The notes under the pieces: generated by a model | The model's database searches: none | Told to the model about the DNA's origin: nothing | Seen by the model: only the letters and a program-made list of their open reading frames with translations | Source of the DNA: Myxococcales bacterium | GTDB taxonomy: Bacteria; Myxococcota; Myxococcia; Myxococcales; Myxococcaceae | Length of the DNA: 20,713 bases | Reading direction: 5' to 3' | NCBI GenBank assembly: GCA_003153055.1 | Contig: PMBV01000154.1 | Coordinates: forward strand, 956-21,668 | Shown here: positions 1 to 7,258 of the stretch, one piece after another | How positions within the stretch are numbered: the first letter of the stretch is position 1 | Layout of the letters: every line of letters starts with the position of its first letter | Made by a program: the position numbers and the translations under genes

Positions 1-183
1 GAGTACCGGCGGCGGCGGCCGGAAGAGAACCATCTGGTGAGCGGTAGGCGGGGTGACCTCGAAGTGGTGCTGGAGATCGGCCTCGGCGGGAGGGCAGCCG
101 TTGACGCGCGTGTAGGCGTAGATGAAGGCGAGGTACTGGCCCTGCTTCTCCGTGAAGCCGGCAGTCGAGGGCCGGATCGACAT
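1..183 (-). CDS. Small winged-helix DNA-binding protein, truncated by window edge
   Basis: An open frame of 61 codons runs from an ATG at 183 leftward off the window. Its N-terminus (MSIRPSTAGFTEKQGQYLAF at residues 1-20, then IYAYTRVNG and TPPTAHQMVL near 42-53) matches from memory a widespread family of about 80-residue LexA/MarR-like winged-helix proteins. The PPAEADLQ and TPPTAHQMVL segments correspond to the helix-turn-helix. In the family the next residues are usually a TLERRG-like wing helix. Here they read FRPPPPVL, so the gene may be broken close to the window edge. It is divergent from the IS630 transposase gene, with 28 bp between the two start codons, so the two probably share a control region. 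DNA binding is inferred from the family; the target is unknown. Confidence 0.6.
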   Translation of the reverse strand, partial: MSIRPSTAGFTEKQGQYLAFIYAYTRVNGCPPAEADLQHHFEVTPPTAHQMVLFRPPPPVL

Positions 184-211
184 CGACGCGATTTCGCGAT
201 CCTCTGCGTTC

Positions 212-1549
212 ATGAACGTACGATACCGCGTGAAGCTGAATGATGCAGAGCGCGCCGAGCTGAAGGCGATGCTCGACAAGGGGAAGAGGTCCGCTCGGAA
301 GCTCAAGCGGGCGCAGATTCTCCTGGCAGCTGATGCGGGCGAGACTGACGAGGCGATCTCGGCGAACGTAGGCGTCGGAACCTCGACAGTCTTTCCTACG
401 AAGCGAAACCTCGTCGAGGGGAACCTTGAACGGGCGCTCGCTGAGGAGAGCCGCCCCGGCGCAAGACGCAAGCTCTCGGGCACTGAGGAAGCGCTCCTGG
501 TCGCGACAGCATGCTCGGCACCGCCGGAGGGGCGGCGGCGCTGGACGCTTGAGCTTCTGGCTGGGACCATGGTTGCGCTCACGGAGCACGACGAGCTTTC
601 GCGGGAGACGGTGCGCCGGCGCCTGGGCGAGAACAAGCTGAAGCCCTGGCGGCAGGAGATGTGGTGCGTACCGGAGCTCAACGGCGAGTACGTGGCGCGG
701 ATGGAACACGTGCTCGACGTCTACGCGGAGGCTCCGAATCCGCGACGACCACTGGTCTGCTTCGATGAGAGCCCAACGCAGCTGATGGGCGAGGTCCGTG
801 AGCCGATCGCGGCCAGGACTGGGCAGTTGCAGCGCTATGACTCCGAGTACCAGCGGAATGGCACCGCCAACCTGTTCGTCTTCATCGACCCTCATCGCCG
901 GTGGCGCCACGTCAAGGTCACGGAGCGTCGCACGTCGATCGACTTCGCGAAGTGCATGCGAGACCTCGTCGATGTGCACTACCCCGACGCCGAACTGGTC
1001 CGAGTGGTTCTGGACAACCTCTCGACCCACACCGCAGGCGCCCTCTACGAGGCCTTCGAACCCGAGGAGGCGCGGCGCATCTTGCGCAGGGTCGAGTTCC
1101 ACTACGTACCGAAGCACGGCAGCTGGCTCAACATGGCAGAGATCGAGATCGGCGTGCTTCGTGGACAGTGCCTCGACCGCCGGCTCGAGGACGCTCATGT
1201 GCTGAGCGCGGAGATCGCCGCGTGGGAGGCGCAGCGCAACGACGCGAAGGCCACGATCGAGTGGACGTTCACGACCGAGAAGGCTCGCGAGAAGATGGGG
1301 CGCTCCTACCCGAACAAGAAGCCCCCCGAGCCCACCGTCGTGAGCCCGGAGCCAGCCACTGCGGATCATCCGCAGAACGGTCGTCCGCCTCGAGCGAAGG
1401 TCCAGAAGCGAAAGCGGCCCTCCACGGGCCCCGCCGCACGGTTCAAAGCTCGGCCCACGCTTCCGAGGCGCCGACCCGAACGAAGGAAACCGAAGGCATC
1501 ATCGACGAAGGGGCCCGAACCGGTCAGAACCTCTGTGCGGAGCTACTAG
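212..1549 (+). CDS. IS630-family transposase
   Basis: A 445-residue DDE transposase. Residues ~10-130 form the N-terminal helix-turn-helix part, with KRAQILLAADAG followed by a homeodomain-like segment. The catalytic domain shows the three expected acidic motifs: CFDESP (D185), VLDNLSTH (D268) and HGSWLNMAEIEI (E310). The last is the IS630 signature, although the D-E spacing of about 42 is longer than the ~34 usual in IS630/Tc1. I chose the ATG at 212 because homology begins right there; an upstream in-frame ATG at 122 would overlap the divergent gene. The protein continues about 75 residues past the usual family end (near SYPNKK, residue ~370) into a Pro/Arg/Lys-rich tail that looks like read-through into flanking DNA. 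I did not find convincing terminal inverted repeats, so the element ends are not delimited. Confidence 0.9.
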   Translation: MNVRYRVKLNDAERAELKAMLDKGKRSARKLKRAQILLAADAGETDEAISANVGVGTSTVFPTKRNLVEGNLERALAEESRPGARRKLSGTEEALLVATACSAPPEGRRRWTLELLAGTMVALTEHDELSRETVRRRLGENKLKPWRQEMWCVPELNGEYVARMEHVLDVYAEAPNPRRPLVCFDESPTQLMGEVREPIAARTGQLQRYDSEYQRNGTANLFVFIDPHRRWRHVKVTERRTSIDFAKCMRDLVDVHYPDAELVRVVLDNLSTHTAGALYEAFEPEEARRILRRVEFHYVPKHGSWLNMAEIEIGVLRGQCLDRRLEDAHVLSAEIAAWEAQRNDAKATIEWTFTTEKAREKMGRSYPNKKPPEPTVVSPEPATADHPQNGRPPRAKVQKRKRPSTGPAARFKARPTLPRRRPERRKPKASSTKGPEPVRTSVRSY

Positions 1550-1740
1550 CAGACTGGTGACGACTCCACGCGGCTCGCCCTCGCGCGCCTCCAGTCCACC
1601 CACCGGGCGTGAAGCGAATCGCCGCGCCGATGGTGGGGGGGCTGTCGACGAGCTTCGTGATGGACCTGTTGTCTACCCGCCAATCTACTTCCTGTGACGG
1701 CGGCAGCTCGCTGGCGTGCTGGGAGCGACCGAGCCCACTG

Positions 1741-1770
1741 CCGAGGCCATGGCCCATTGAAGGGCCTCGG
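1741..1770. repeat. 8-bp perfect inverted repeat (hairpin)
   Basis: CCGAGGCC at 1741-1748 and GGCCTCGG at 1763-1770 form a perfect 8-bp stem with a 14-nt loop. No T-run follows, so it is not a canonical intrinsic terminator. It lies between the IS630 transposase gene and the immunity gene region, in DNA without a convincing gene. Confidence 0.4.
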
Positions 1771-1815
1771 TGGTCGCCAGAGGTGGCGGGCTTGTCGTGA
1801 GCGTTCGCGGGCAGA

Positions 1816-2142
1816 ATGAAGTGGCGGGTCGCCGAGGGGCCCGGGCGAGTGGGTGGCTCACCGGGTCACCGGCCCTGGTGCCTCCGGGAGGGTGTGGTCC
1901 CTCTTGTATCGGCTGAGACCGTCTGGAGTGGCGGCGCTGAGGAGCCACTCGTAGACCTCCGCCCGAAGGAAGGGGATGGGTAGCCGCGCGGCCCACCCCA
2001 ACCCGAGGGGCAACCCGGTGCTTTCGCCCGCGAGGGCGTCGGACGGCCCCGTCCACACGTGGCCGAGGCGGTGTGGGATGCAGGCGGCCGACAGGTGGTG
2101 GTGCCTCCATCGGACGACGCCGCGGTGGAGGCGGTGCCGTGA
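1816..2142 (+). pseudogene. Stop-interrupted open frame upstream of the immunity gene
   Basis: From an ATG at 1816 one frame stays open to a TGA at 2140-2142, except for a single TAG at 1981-1983. This gives about 55 codons before the stop and 52 after it. Both halves have protein-like composition: WCLREGVVPLVSAETVWSGG before the stop, and RPRPHVAEAVWDAGGRQVVV then PPSDDAAVEAVP after it. The frame ends 31 bp before the start of the CdiI-type immunity gene, which is where a toxin gene would end. I recognise no domain. It could be the decayed tail of a cognate effector, an unrelated remnant, or chance; an antisense frame (1858-2253) is also open, so coding is not certain. The rest of 1550-2173 shows no gene I can support. 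Confidence 0.25.
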
Positions 2143-2173
2143 GGCCCGAGGAGGTGAGCTAACGTTCGAGCCG

Positions 2174-2662
2174 ATGGAGGACCCCAAGGAGCCGTGGCCA
2201 CCGCGATTCCCCCCAGCGCCGCCCGGAACTGAGGCGAGAACGCTGACGAACATCGAAAAGGTCGACTGGGGACGACCGACCTACGATTCTCACCTTGTGC
2301 GGACGTGCCATTCACTCCGGCACAAGCCGATCGGGAGCTTCTCGGTCGAGGACCTGCGAATCATGATCGGTCAGCAGTTCTCGCTCGCTGTGTTGATCCC
2401 CCTCGCGTTGGAACGGCTGAAGCAGGACCCCTTGGTGGCGGGTGATTACTACCCTGGCGATCTGCTTCAGAACGTGTTGCGGGTCGACCCGTCCTTCTGG
2501 CACAAGCACCCGGTCGAACGGCAGTCGGCACAGGATGTCGCGCGGCGAGCGCTCTCCGCAATCGATGAGCGCGCTCGAACTTCCGAGGAGGTGCCCGACG
2601 GGAAAGTCATCGAGGTCGCCCGCCGATTCCTCGAAGCGTCGGCGTCGCCCTCAGGTCGGTAG
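2174..2662 (+). CDS. CdiI-type contact-dependent inhibition immunity protein
   Basis: A 162-residue soluble protein. The core at residues 42-100 (VRTCHSLRHKPIGSFSVEDL, then RIMIGQ, IPLALE and GDYYPGDLL) matches the family annotated as contact-dependent growth inhibition system immunity proteins. In that family the conserved block is [KR]PIGDFTVEDLRIMIGQ, followed by an LxPLALE helix and a [YF]PGDLL motif. Such proteins neutralise the toxic C-terminal domain of a CdiA or other polymorphic toxin delivered by a neighbour. I chose the ATG at 2174; a purine-rich GAGGAGG lies about 20 nt upstream, farther than ideal. The N-terminal ~25 residues are Pro-rich. No intact toxin is visible next to it, so it looks like an orphan immunity gene, common in accessory islands. 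The family is recognised with fair confidence; the partner is unknown. Confidence 0.75.
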   Translation: MEDPKEPWPPRFPPAPPGTEARTLTNIEKVDWGRPTYDSHLVRTCHSLRHKPIGSFSVEDLRIMIGQQFSLAVLIPLALERLKQDPLVAGDYYPGDLLQNVLRVDPSFWHKHPVERQSAQDVARRALSAIDERARTSEEVPDGKVIEVARRFLEASASPSGR

Positions 2663-2738
2663 CGTGGGTCCAGAGGTGACCTTCGGGGGTCGAGATCATC
2701 GAAGCCGTCGGCCTGCGTGCGTATTCCGGCGATGCCGA

Positions 2739-2955
2739 ACACCACCTCGTGTCCCAGTTCCTCCAGACACCGTGCCACCCACTCGCTCTCCGTCGAGCCT
2801 TCGAGCAGCACCTTCGCCCTCCCACGTCCTCCCAGCACCTCCTTGAATCGCCCCCGCTCCGTGCGAATCCTCTTCTCCGTCACTTCACCCAGCGTGCCGT
2901 CGATGATGCACACCTGGCTTTCCCTCTTGTGTACGTCGATGCCAATATGCTCCAT
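2739..2955 (-). pseudogene. IS110-family transposase, 5' fragment
   Basis: From an ATG at 2955 the minus strand encodes about 72 residues of a typical IS110 DEDD transposase N-terminus: MEHIGIDVHKRESQVC (first catalytic Asp, D7), then IRTERGRFKEVL, LLEGSTESEWVARCLEELGH (second acidic residue near E52) and EVV. After residue ~72 the sequence departs abruptly from the family. The expected ADPNFAPMY-type segment, the remaining DEDD residues and the C-terminal Ser domain are absent, and the frame runs antisense into the immunity gene. The stump therefore cannot encode an active transposase. It marks a deletion or recombination junction just downstream of the immunity gene. Confidence 0.8.
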
Positions 2956-3148
2956 GCCTGGCCTCCACTTGCGGCACTTGACCGCGGTCGTTGTGGGGCT
3001 TCGGCTAACCACGTCCGTGGTGGCCAGCCGCTTCATCCCATCTCTTCCTACTCCGGGCGCAGGGACGATCGTCGATGCAGGGCGGGGGAGCGGCGCTCGG
3101 CCGCGGTGCGAGCGAGGAGTAGTGGCGAGGCAGAGGCTGCCTGCGAGG
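2956..3148 (-). other. Possible non-coding end of the IS110 remnant (bridge-RNA region)
   Basis: In IS110 elements the DNA upstream of the transposase start carries the left end and the bridge RNA. Here that stretch is non-coding and contains a perfect 6+6 bp inverted repeat, ACCACG at 3008-3013 and CGTGGT at 3016-3021 with a 2-nt centre, plus a short GCGG/CCGC hairpin nearer the start codon. I cannot locate the element boundary or model a bridge RNA by eye. This is a positional inference only. Confidence 0.2.
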
Positions 3149-3355
3149 TCAGCTGGCTGGACCGGCTGCGGAGATAGCCAGGCTCGGCGCGGGCGTTGAA
3201 GGGGCGCGGAGGCCGACGACATCACGGAGCGCCCAGGGGAGGAAGTCCGAGGGCCTCCGGGCGAGCTCAATGTGGTGCTTGAGGCAGTAGGCGAGTAGGC
3301 GACGGGCTCGACGCCGTTGGCCCGAAGATGGGAAACCCGAATCTCGCCCTGTCAT
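3149..3355 (-). CDS. Hypothetical protein, 68 aa
   Basis: The ATG at 3355 is preceded on the minus strand by ATAGGAGTCGCG, which places an AGGAG about 7 nt from the start. The product is 68 residues, basic in the first half (GQRRRARRLLAYCLKHHIEL) and ending in an Ala/Pro-rich tail. No family is recognised, and there is no signal peptide or membrane segment. It is divergent from the PNP-fold gene, which starts 125 bp away. The good ribosome-binding site argues for it. The short length, the position beside IS debris and the lack of a known domain argue against it. Confidence 0.3.
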   Translation of the reverse strand: MTGRDSGFPSSGQRRRARRLLAYCLKHHIELARRPSDFLPWALRDVVGLRAPSTPAPSLAISAAGPAS

Positions 3356-3480
3356 CGCGACTCCTATCCTTGGGACCAGGATGTCCTGACTCCACCGTGC
3401 TTCCTTGATCTTTCGTATCGACACCGGGGTGAAGTACTATTGGTCAGGCGCAGACCATGCACTGAACTACAAGGAACTCG

Positions 3481-4893
3481 ATGAGGTCCACCCTCTCCCC
3501 CTCGGTAGACGCTCCGCATGCTGACGTTCTCCTTGTCGTCGTCACCGACATTGAGAGGGACGCCCTATTCGCGGAAGCCGCCAAAGCTTCCGGTACTGCA
3601 CAGCCGAAGGGTCAGATCCATGGGAAGGATAGAACCTACCACGACCTGGGTACCATCGGTGGCGCCAGGACACTCGTTGTTCAGACCGAGATGGGCACGG
3701 GGACAGTGGGAGGGTCCCTATCCACAATTCTCCTCGCGATCGACGAACTCGATGCACAAACCATCCTCATGGTTGGCATCGCCTTCGGCGTCGACTCAGA
3801 CCGACAGGCGATTGGGGAGATCCTCGTGTCAAAGCAGGTTCAGCAGTACGAGATACAACGCATTGGGACCGAGGTAGGCTCTCGTTCGCTGATCCCCAGA
3901 GGAGACAGGGCAACCGCGACGCCCATGGTGTTGAGCCGCCTGCGCGCAGTGGTTCCCAATCTAGGGAATCTGGCCAAAGCAAAGTTCGGGCTACTCTTGT
4001 CTGGCGAAAAGCTTGTGGACAATCTTGACTATCGACAGGACCTGCGAAGCCTTCATCTCGAGGCTGTGGGTGGAGAGATGGAGGGGGGCGGCCTGTATGT
4101 TGCCGCTACAGAGAGGCGTCGTGCATGGTGTGTTGTAAAGTCGGTGTGTGACTTTGCCGACGGCGAGAAGCGCAAGCACAAGGAGGAGAACCAGGCCACG
4201 GCTGCTGGAAATGCAGCCCGGCTCGTCGTGAGCGCTGTTGCTGCTGGAGGGTTCGTGTCGCACCAAGCTCCAGTATCCGTGTCTGCCTCCCGCGTCCCTC
4301 GATGGTCATCCCTCCTGATCCTGCTGGCGGCCATACTGTCGGCACTTGTCGTGGTGTACTTGTTGAGTTATCGGCCAGTACCTGCTCCGGAACCGACCCG
4401 CGCGTGTCAATTAGGTCAGAGCCTTCTGGACGGCGAGCACTGTTGTTGGCCTGGCCAGACCTATGACTACATGTGTCGCGGTCGTGCAACTGAGTGCCCT
4501 CAGGGCCTGGTGCCTTCTTTGGACGGTTGCGCTATCACATACGATGTCGAGATATCCACTGACTGCTCAGATGAGGTGCGCGTGGCTATCCATTACTTGA
4601 AGGAGTCAGGCCGTTGGGTGACGAGAGCGTGGTATACGGTGGTCAAGGAGAAGCCTCTAGAGGTTCCGCTGGGAACTCCGCGAGGTCAGATCTATCTGCT
4701 GGCGGAAACTAGACAGCTAGTATGGAGTGGCGCCGACGACAAGGCCAATGCGAAGTTACTCCCGCTTCGAGACTGGGACTTCGAGCACGAGGAAGGCGGA
4801 CACTTCAGCGGCGGAAGGCAGGCCTGGTTCTATCCAGCGAACTTGACACTTGACGGGAGGCTTCTTCTGGTTTCGGTTTCATGTAGCGAATAG
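3481..4893 (+). CDS. PNP/MTAN-fold nucleosidase fused to TM helix and outer domain
   Basis: A 470-residue three-part protein. Residues ~14-258 are a nucleoside phosphorylase/MTA-SAH nucleosidase fold: VVTDIERDA start, TEMGTGTVGG loop (69-78), VGIAFGVD (98-105), the purine/ribose-binding GEMEGGG (E199-M200-E201) and the catalytic-Asp motif KSVCDFAD (D224), equivalent to RAISDxAD of MTAN. Residues ~275-296 form one membrane helix preceded by basic SRVPRW, giving an N-in/C-out topology. Residues 305-352 contain a Cys cluster (C309, C321, C322, C332, C339, C350). Residues 354-470 form a beta-rich domain that loosely resembles DUF1036 (VAIHY, WVTRAWYTV, IYLLAET, WSG). The outer part has eight Cys, consistent with disulfides outside the cytoplasm. 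AAGGA lies 6 nt before the ATG. Codon use is visibly less GC-rich than in its neighbours, suggesting transfer. PNP-fold domains are known effectors in bacterial conflict systems; that role is inferred here. Confidence 0.85.
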   Translation: MRSTLSPSVDAPHADVLLVVVTDIERDALFAEAAKASGTAQPKGQIHGKDRTYHDLGTIGGARTLVVQTEMGTGTVGGSLSTILLAIDELDAQTILMVGIAFGVDSDRQAIGEILVSKQVQQYEIQRIGTEVGSRSLIPRGDRATATPMVLSRLRAVVPNLGNLAKAKFGLLLSGEKLVDNLDYRQDLRSLHLEAVGGEMEGGGLYVAATERRRAWCVVKSVCDFADGEKRKHKEENQATAAGNAARLVVSAVAAGGFVSHQAPVSVSASRVPRWSSLLILLAAILSALVVVYLLSYRPVPAPEPTRACQLGQSLLDGEHCCWPGQTYDYMCRGRATECPQGLVPSLDGCAITYDVEISTDCSDEVRVAIHYLKESGRWVTRAWYTVVKEKPLEVPLGTPRGQIYLLAETRQLVWSGADDKANAKLLPLRDWDFEHEEGGHFSGGRQAWFYPANLTLDGRLLLVSVSCSE

Positions 4894-5430
4894 GATGGAC
4901 AACGGATACCAATTCGATCAGCGCGCGCCCAATCGCTCCGATTGCCTGTGGAGTTGGACGAGTTTGAACTTCGGTGTGCTGGGCATGTTCTCATGAAGGG
5001 GCCGGAGAGCGATCGCCCAGCTTTGCTCCGCGCTCGCCATCGCGCTGGGCTGTGAGCGAGACTAGACTCAAGACTTTGACCTGCCGGGACCTCTGGCGCC
5101 GCGGGACCCCAGGCGCAACGCCGAGATGAGCAAGCCGAAGGTGCGCTCCGGACAACCAATCGCCGCGCGCGTTCGAGGCGAGCGAGCCGAGCGGGCCCCG
5201 ATGCGGCTGTGCCGCTTGCCCTGTTTTGCCAGCTCCCGCTTGCGCTCGGCCGCGCCGATGGGCCTCGAAGAGGGCCCGTTTCAAGGGCCTGCCCTCCCGG
5301 ACCTTTGGGTGGCATGAGACCCGCGTTCTGAACCGCCAGCGTGACGACTGCGACGAACGCCGACATCCCAGGCTCCTTGGAAGAACGCAGTTGGAAATAG
5401 CCACACGCGCGTCGGTGTACGCTGCGTCTC
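4894..5430. other. Gene-poor region with short inverted repeats
   Basis: No convincing gene lies in these ~540 bp. Several overlapping frames on both strands are open, but their Arg/Ala/Gly/Ser-rich composition is what GC-rich non-coding DNA produces. Short inverted repeats occur, for example GGGCC/GGCCC around 5262-5278. The stretch may be a dispersed non-coding repeat or a scar between the PNP-fold gene and the DUF7079-like gene. Confidence 0.4.
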
Positions 5431-6051
5431 ATGATGGAGGCTCTCGACGAGGAGACGCTGCGCGGCCGCCGGCCCGTGTGGGCGTCGATGTCGGACCTCT
5501 TCCTCGACACGGAGGTCCGTTGGCAGCTCCAGTTCGTCGCCCGCGCCTGCGCGAGCTCGCCCTACGAGCCCGGGCAACTGGACCACATCCTCTGGGGCGA
5601 GGTCTTTCCGCTCGCCATCGGGAACCTGCTCCAGGTGGCCGGTGAGTGGGCGATGCTGGTGCTCGATGAGCCGGCGCTGGTGCGGCGGGCGCTCCACGGA
5701 AAGCGCCGGCCCCTCGCGGCGTGGCTCGTGGGCTCGCTCGTCGAGCGCGAGTGGACGGTGGTGCTGGCGCTCATCGCGCGCCTGCGGGCCGAGCCGCTCG
5801 ATCGGTGGCCGATCTTCGTCCAGGCGTGGGACGTGATGCTGCACCGCTACTTCGAGAATCCCGACGAACGACTCGTCGTGTCGCAGGAGCCCAAAGTGGA
5901 GGCGCTGCTGACCGCCGCGTTTCCGCTCGCCATCGAGTGGGCCTGGTTCGAGCCCCTCGCGCGCACCCTCCTGGTCGGCGCCGAAGCGAAGCAGGCGACC
6001 GAGCGCGCGACTGAGGTGTGCGCGATCCTCCGGCTGCACGAGTCGAGATGA
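5431..6051 (+). CDS. DUF7079-like protein
   Basis: A 206-residue soluble, mostly helical protein. Residues ~13-80 (RRPVWASMSDLFLDTE, then ARACASSPYEPGQLDHIL, GEVFPL, NLLQVAGEW) resemble the DUF7079 pattern as I remember it: R.PVW.ALSDLFLDTE followed by Y...EL..IL..EV.PV...NL...AGEW. The remainder is Leu/Ala/Trp-rich helix (WPIFVQAWDVMLHRYF near 131). No catalytic motif, signal peptide or membrane segment is evident. Two ATGs in tandem (5431 and 5434) can start it, and homology begins about 12 residues in. No clear Shine-Dalgarno is seen. Small all-helical proteins of unknown function in such islands are often immunity factors, but nothing here proves that. Confidence 0.65.
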   Translation: MMEALDEETLRGRRPVWASMSDLFLDTEVRWQLQFVARACASSPYEPGQLDHILWGEVFPLAIGNLLQVAGEWAMLVLDEPALVRRALHGKRRPLAAWLVGSLVEREWTVVLALIARLRAEPLDRWPIFVQAWDVMLHRYFENPDERLVVSQEPKVEALLTAAFPLAIEWAWFEPLARTLLVGAEAKQATERATEVCAILRLHESR

Positions 6052-6250
6052 CCTCAGCGGTGGCGCCGCGTCGGGAACGTGGTGGACGTCGACCAAGGGC
6101 AAGCGGACTTGAACATGCTGGAGGCCAGAACGGGTCGCTTGTCTAATCCGCCACCATGACCTACCGACTCATTCGCTCCATCGCCTTCGCCCTGCGGCTG
6201 TTCGATCGCCTCGGACCTTGCCGCGCAGTGCCTGGAGTGGGCAGGGAGGG

Positions 6251-6400
6251 CTACACCACGGTCAGGACTCTTCGGCGGCCGTAGCAGGGGCAGCGCCAGA
6301 CACCCTCGCCGAAGGTGCGAGCCTGGAGGGCGGCCGGTCCTCGGAGCTCGCCGTTCCACGCCGAGATGACCAGCGCCCGCTCAGTCAGCGCCGGCGGCCA
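6251..6400 (-). pseudogene. Possible IS91-type transposase C-terminal remnant
   Basis: A minus-strand frame open from ~6409 to a TAG at 6251-6253 has no start codon of its own. It ends with FGEGVWRCPCYGRRRVLTVV. This resembles the zinc-ribbon near the C-terminus of IS91-type (Y2) transposases, where VWRCPRCGGRRRVLA is typical, but one Cys/Gly position is disturbed. The rest of the transposase is absent. If real, it is the last trace of an element next to the nucleotidyltransferase gene. The remainder of 6052-6404 shows nothing I can support. Confidence 0.3.
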
Positions 6401-6404
6401 GCGT

Positions 6405-7013
6405 CTACTTCAACCTCGGGGAGGGCTTCTGATCTGGCAAATCCGACTCGTGCTGGGCACGCTCCCATAGGTCAGCAACGCCAAGCTTTGTCGCCCACGT
6501 GGCGAGGTAGCCCGCGTCGAGCCCCTTCCCTGAGACGGAGAGGATCCCGAGGACGTCGCGCCACTGCGTCGTGGCCACTTCTCCGCCTTGGCGGAACCAC
6601 GCAAGCTTGCGGAGGAGGATGTCCTCGGGACTCGCCACATAGACTGCGCCCTGTGGTAGCTCGATCCGCTGTCGTCGGTCGAGCTCTGAGCCATCGAACG
6701 GGTCGAGGCGCTTGATGAAGAGATCGATCTTGGTGACGAGTGGCAAGTAGAAGATGTTCCAGGAGCGCCGGTTCCGTACCGCGTCGATCAACGACTCCTC
6801 GTCGACGTCGAAATCGGGGCCGAGCGCTTTGACCCAGGGGGCGACCTGGCCCTCGTGCATCTCGACGAGCAGGTCGAGGTCGTTCGTCGCCCTGGGTTCG
6901 CCGACCAACGAGCTCGCGACGCTGCCGCCGATCAGATACCGGATATTCAGCGTGTCGAAAACACGCCCGAGGCGGACCGCGATGTCCTCGATCTCCGAGA
7001 AAGGAGGGGTCAC
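6405..7013 (-). CDS. MNT-type nucleotidyltransferase domain protein
   Basis: A 202-residue protein with the minimal nucleotidyltransferase fold: YLIGGSVASSLVGEPRATND (GGS at 29-31), metal-binding D45 and D47 in NDLDLLV, and a third acidic residue D97 in KIDLFI. It is followed by the SPEDILLRKLAWF helix (128-140) typical of AbiEii-like and related stand-alone enzymes. Such proteins transfer nucleotides to tRNA, protein or small-molecule acceptors and are often the toxin or modifier of a two-gene system. Translation starts at GTG 7013, where GTGA overlaps the TGA of the 82-residue gene upstream, so the two are translationally coupled. The acceptor is unknown. All three acidic residues are present, so activity is plausible. 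Confidence 0.85.
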   Translation of the reverse strand: MTPPFSEIEDIAVRLGRVFDTLNIRYLIGGSVASSLVGEPRATNDLDLLVEMHEGQVAPWVKALGPDFDVDEESLIDAVRNRRSWNIFYLPLVTKIDLFIKRLDPFDGSELDRRQRIELPQGAVYVASPEDILLRKLAWFRQGGEVATTQWRDVLGILSVSGKGLDAGYLATWATKLGVADLWERAQHESDLPDQKPSPRLK

Positions 7014-7258
7014 CGGGGCAGCTTCCCACTGAGCCGCGCCCGGACCTCTCGGCCGTACAGGAGCTCCACGAACTCATCTCGAAGCTCGGCCTCCGAAGCG
7101 CCCGGGTGGCGACGACGAATACCCGCCTCGGCCATTGTGCGCATGCGGCTGGTGGTGGCACCGACGATGCGCATTCGCTGGGCCGGGCTCAGCGCGCGCA
7201 GGAGCCGGTAGTACGTCGCGACCTGCTGCGGCGTCGTGTCCTGGAGGAGCGAATTCAT
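7010..7258 (-). CDS. Small partner protein of the nucleotidyltransferase
   Basis: An 82-residue, highly charged, helical protein: MNSLLQDTTPQQVATYYRLL, then RALSPAQRMRIVGATTSRMR and ELRDEFVELLYG. It has no signal peptide or membrane segment. Its TGA overlaps the GTG start of the nucleotidyltransferase gene, and its own ATG overlaps the TGA of the frame upstream (ATGA), so it sits in a tightly coupled minus-strand run. The pairing of a small helical protein with an MNT enzyme resembles toxin-antitoxin organisation, but I recognise no antitoxin family. The start is fixed by the overlap; the preceding ribosome-binding site is weak (TTGGCAGCG). Confidence 0.7.
   Translation of the reverse strand: MNSLLQDTTPQQVATYYRLLRALSPAQRMRIVGATTSRMRTMAEAGIRRRHPGASEAELRDEFVELLYGREVRARLSGKLPR

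Noticed and set aside
4830..5510. Long open frames on the minus strand (about 226 and 137 codons) across the gene-poor region
   Set aside because: Arg/Ser/Ala/Gly-rich composition, no recognisable domain, overlapping frames open on both strands, and one extends antisense into the PNP-fold and DUF7079-like genes.
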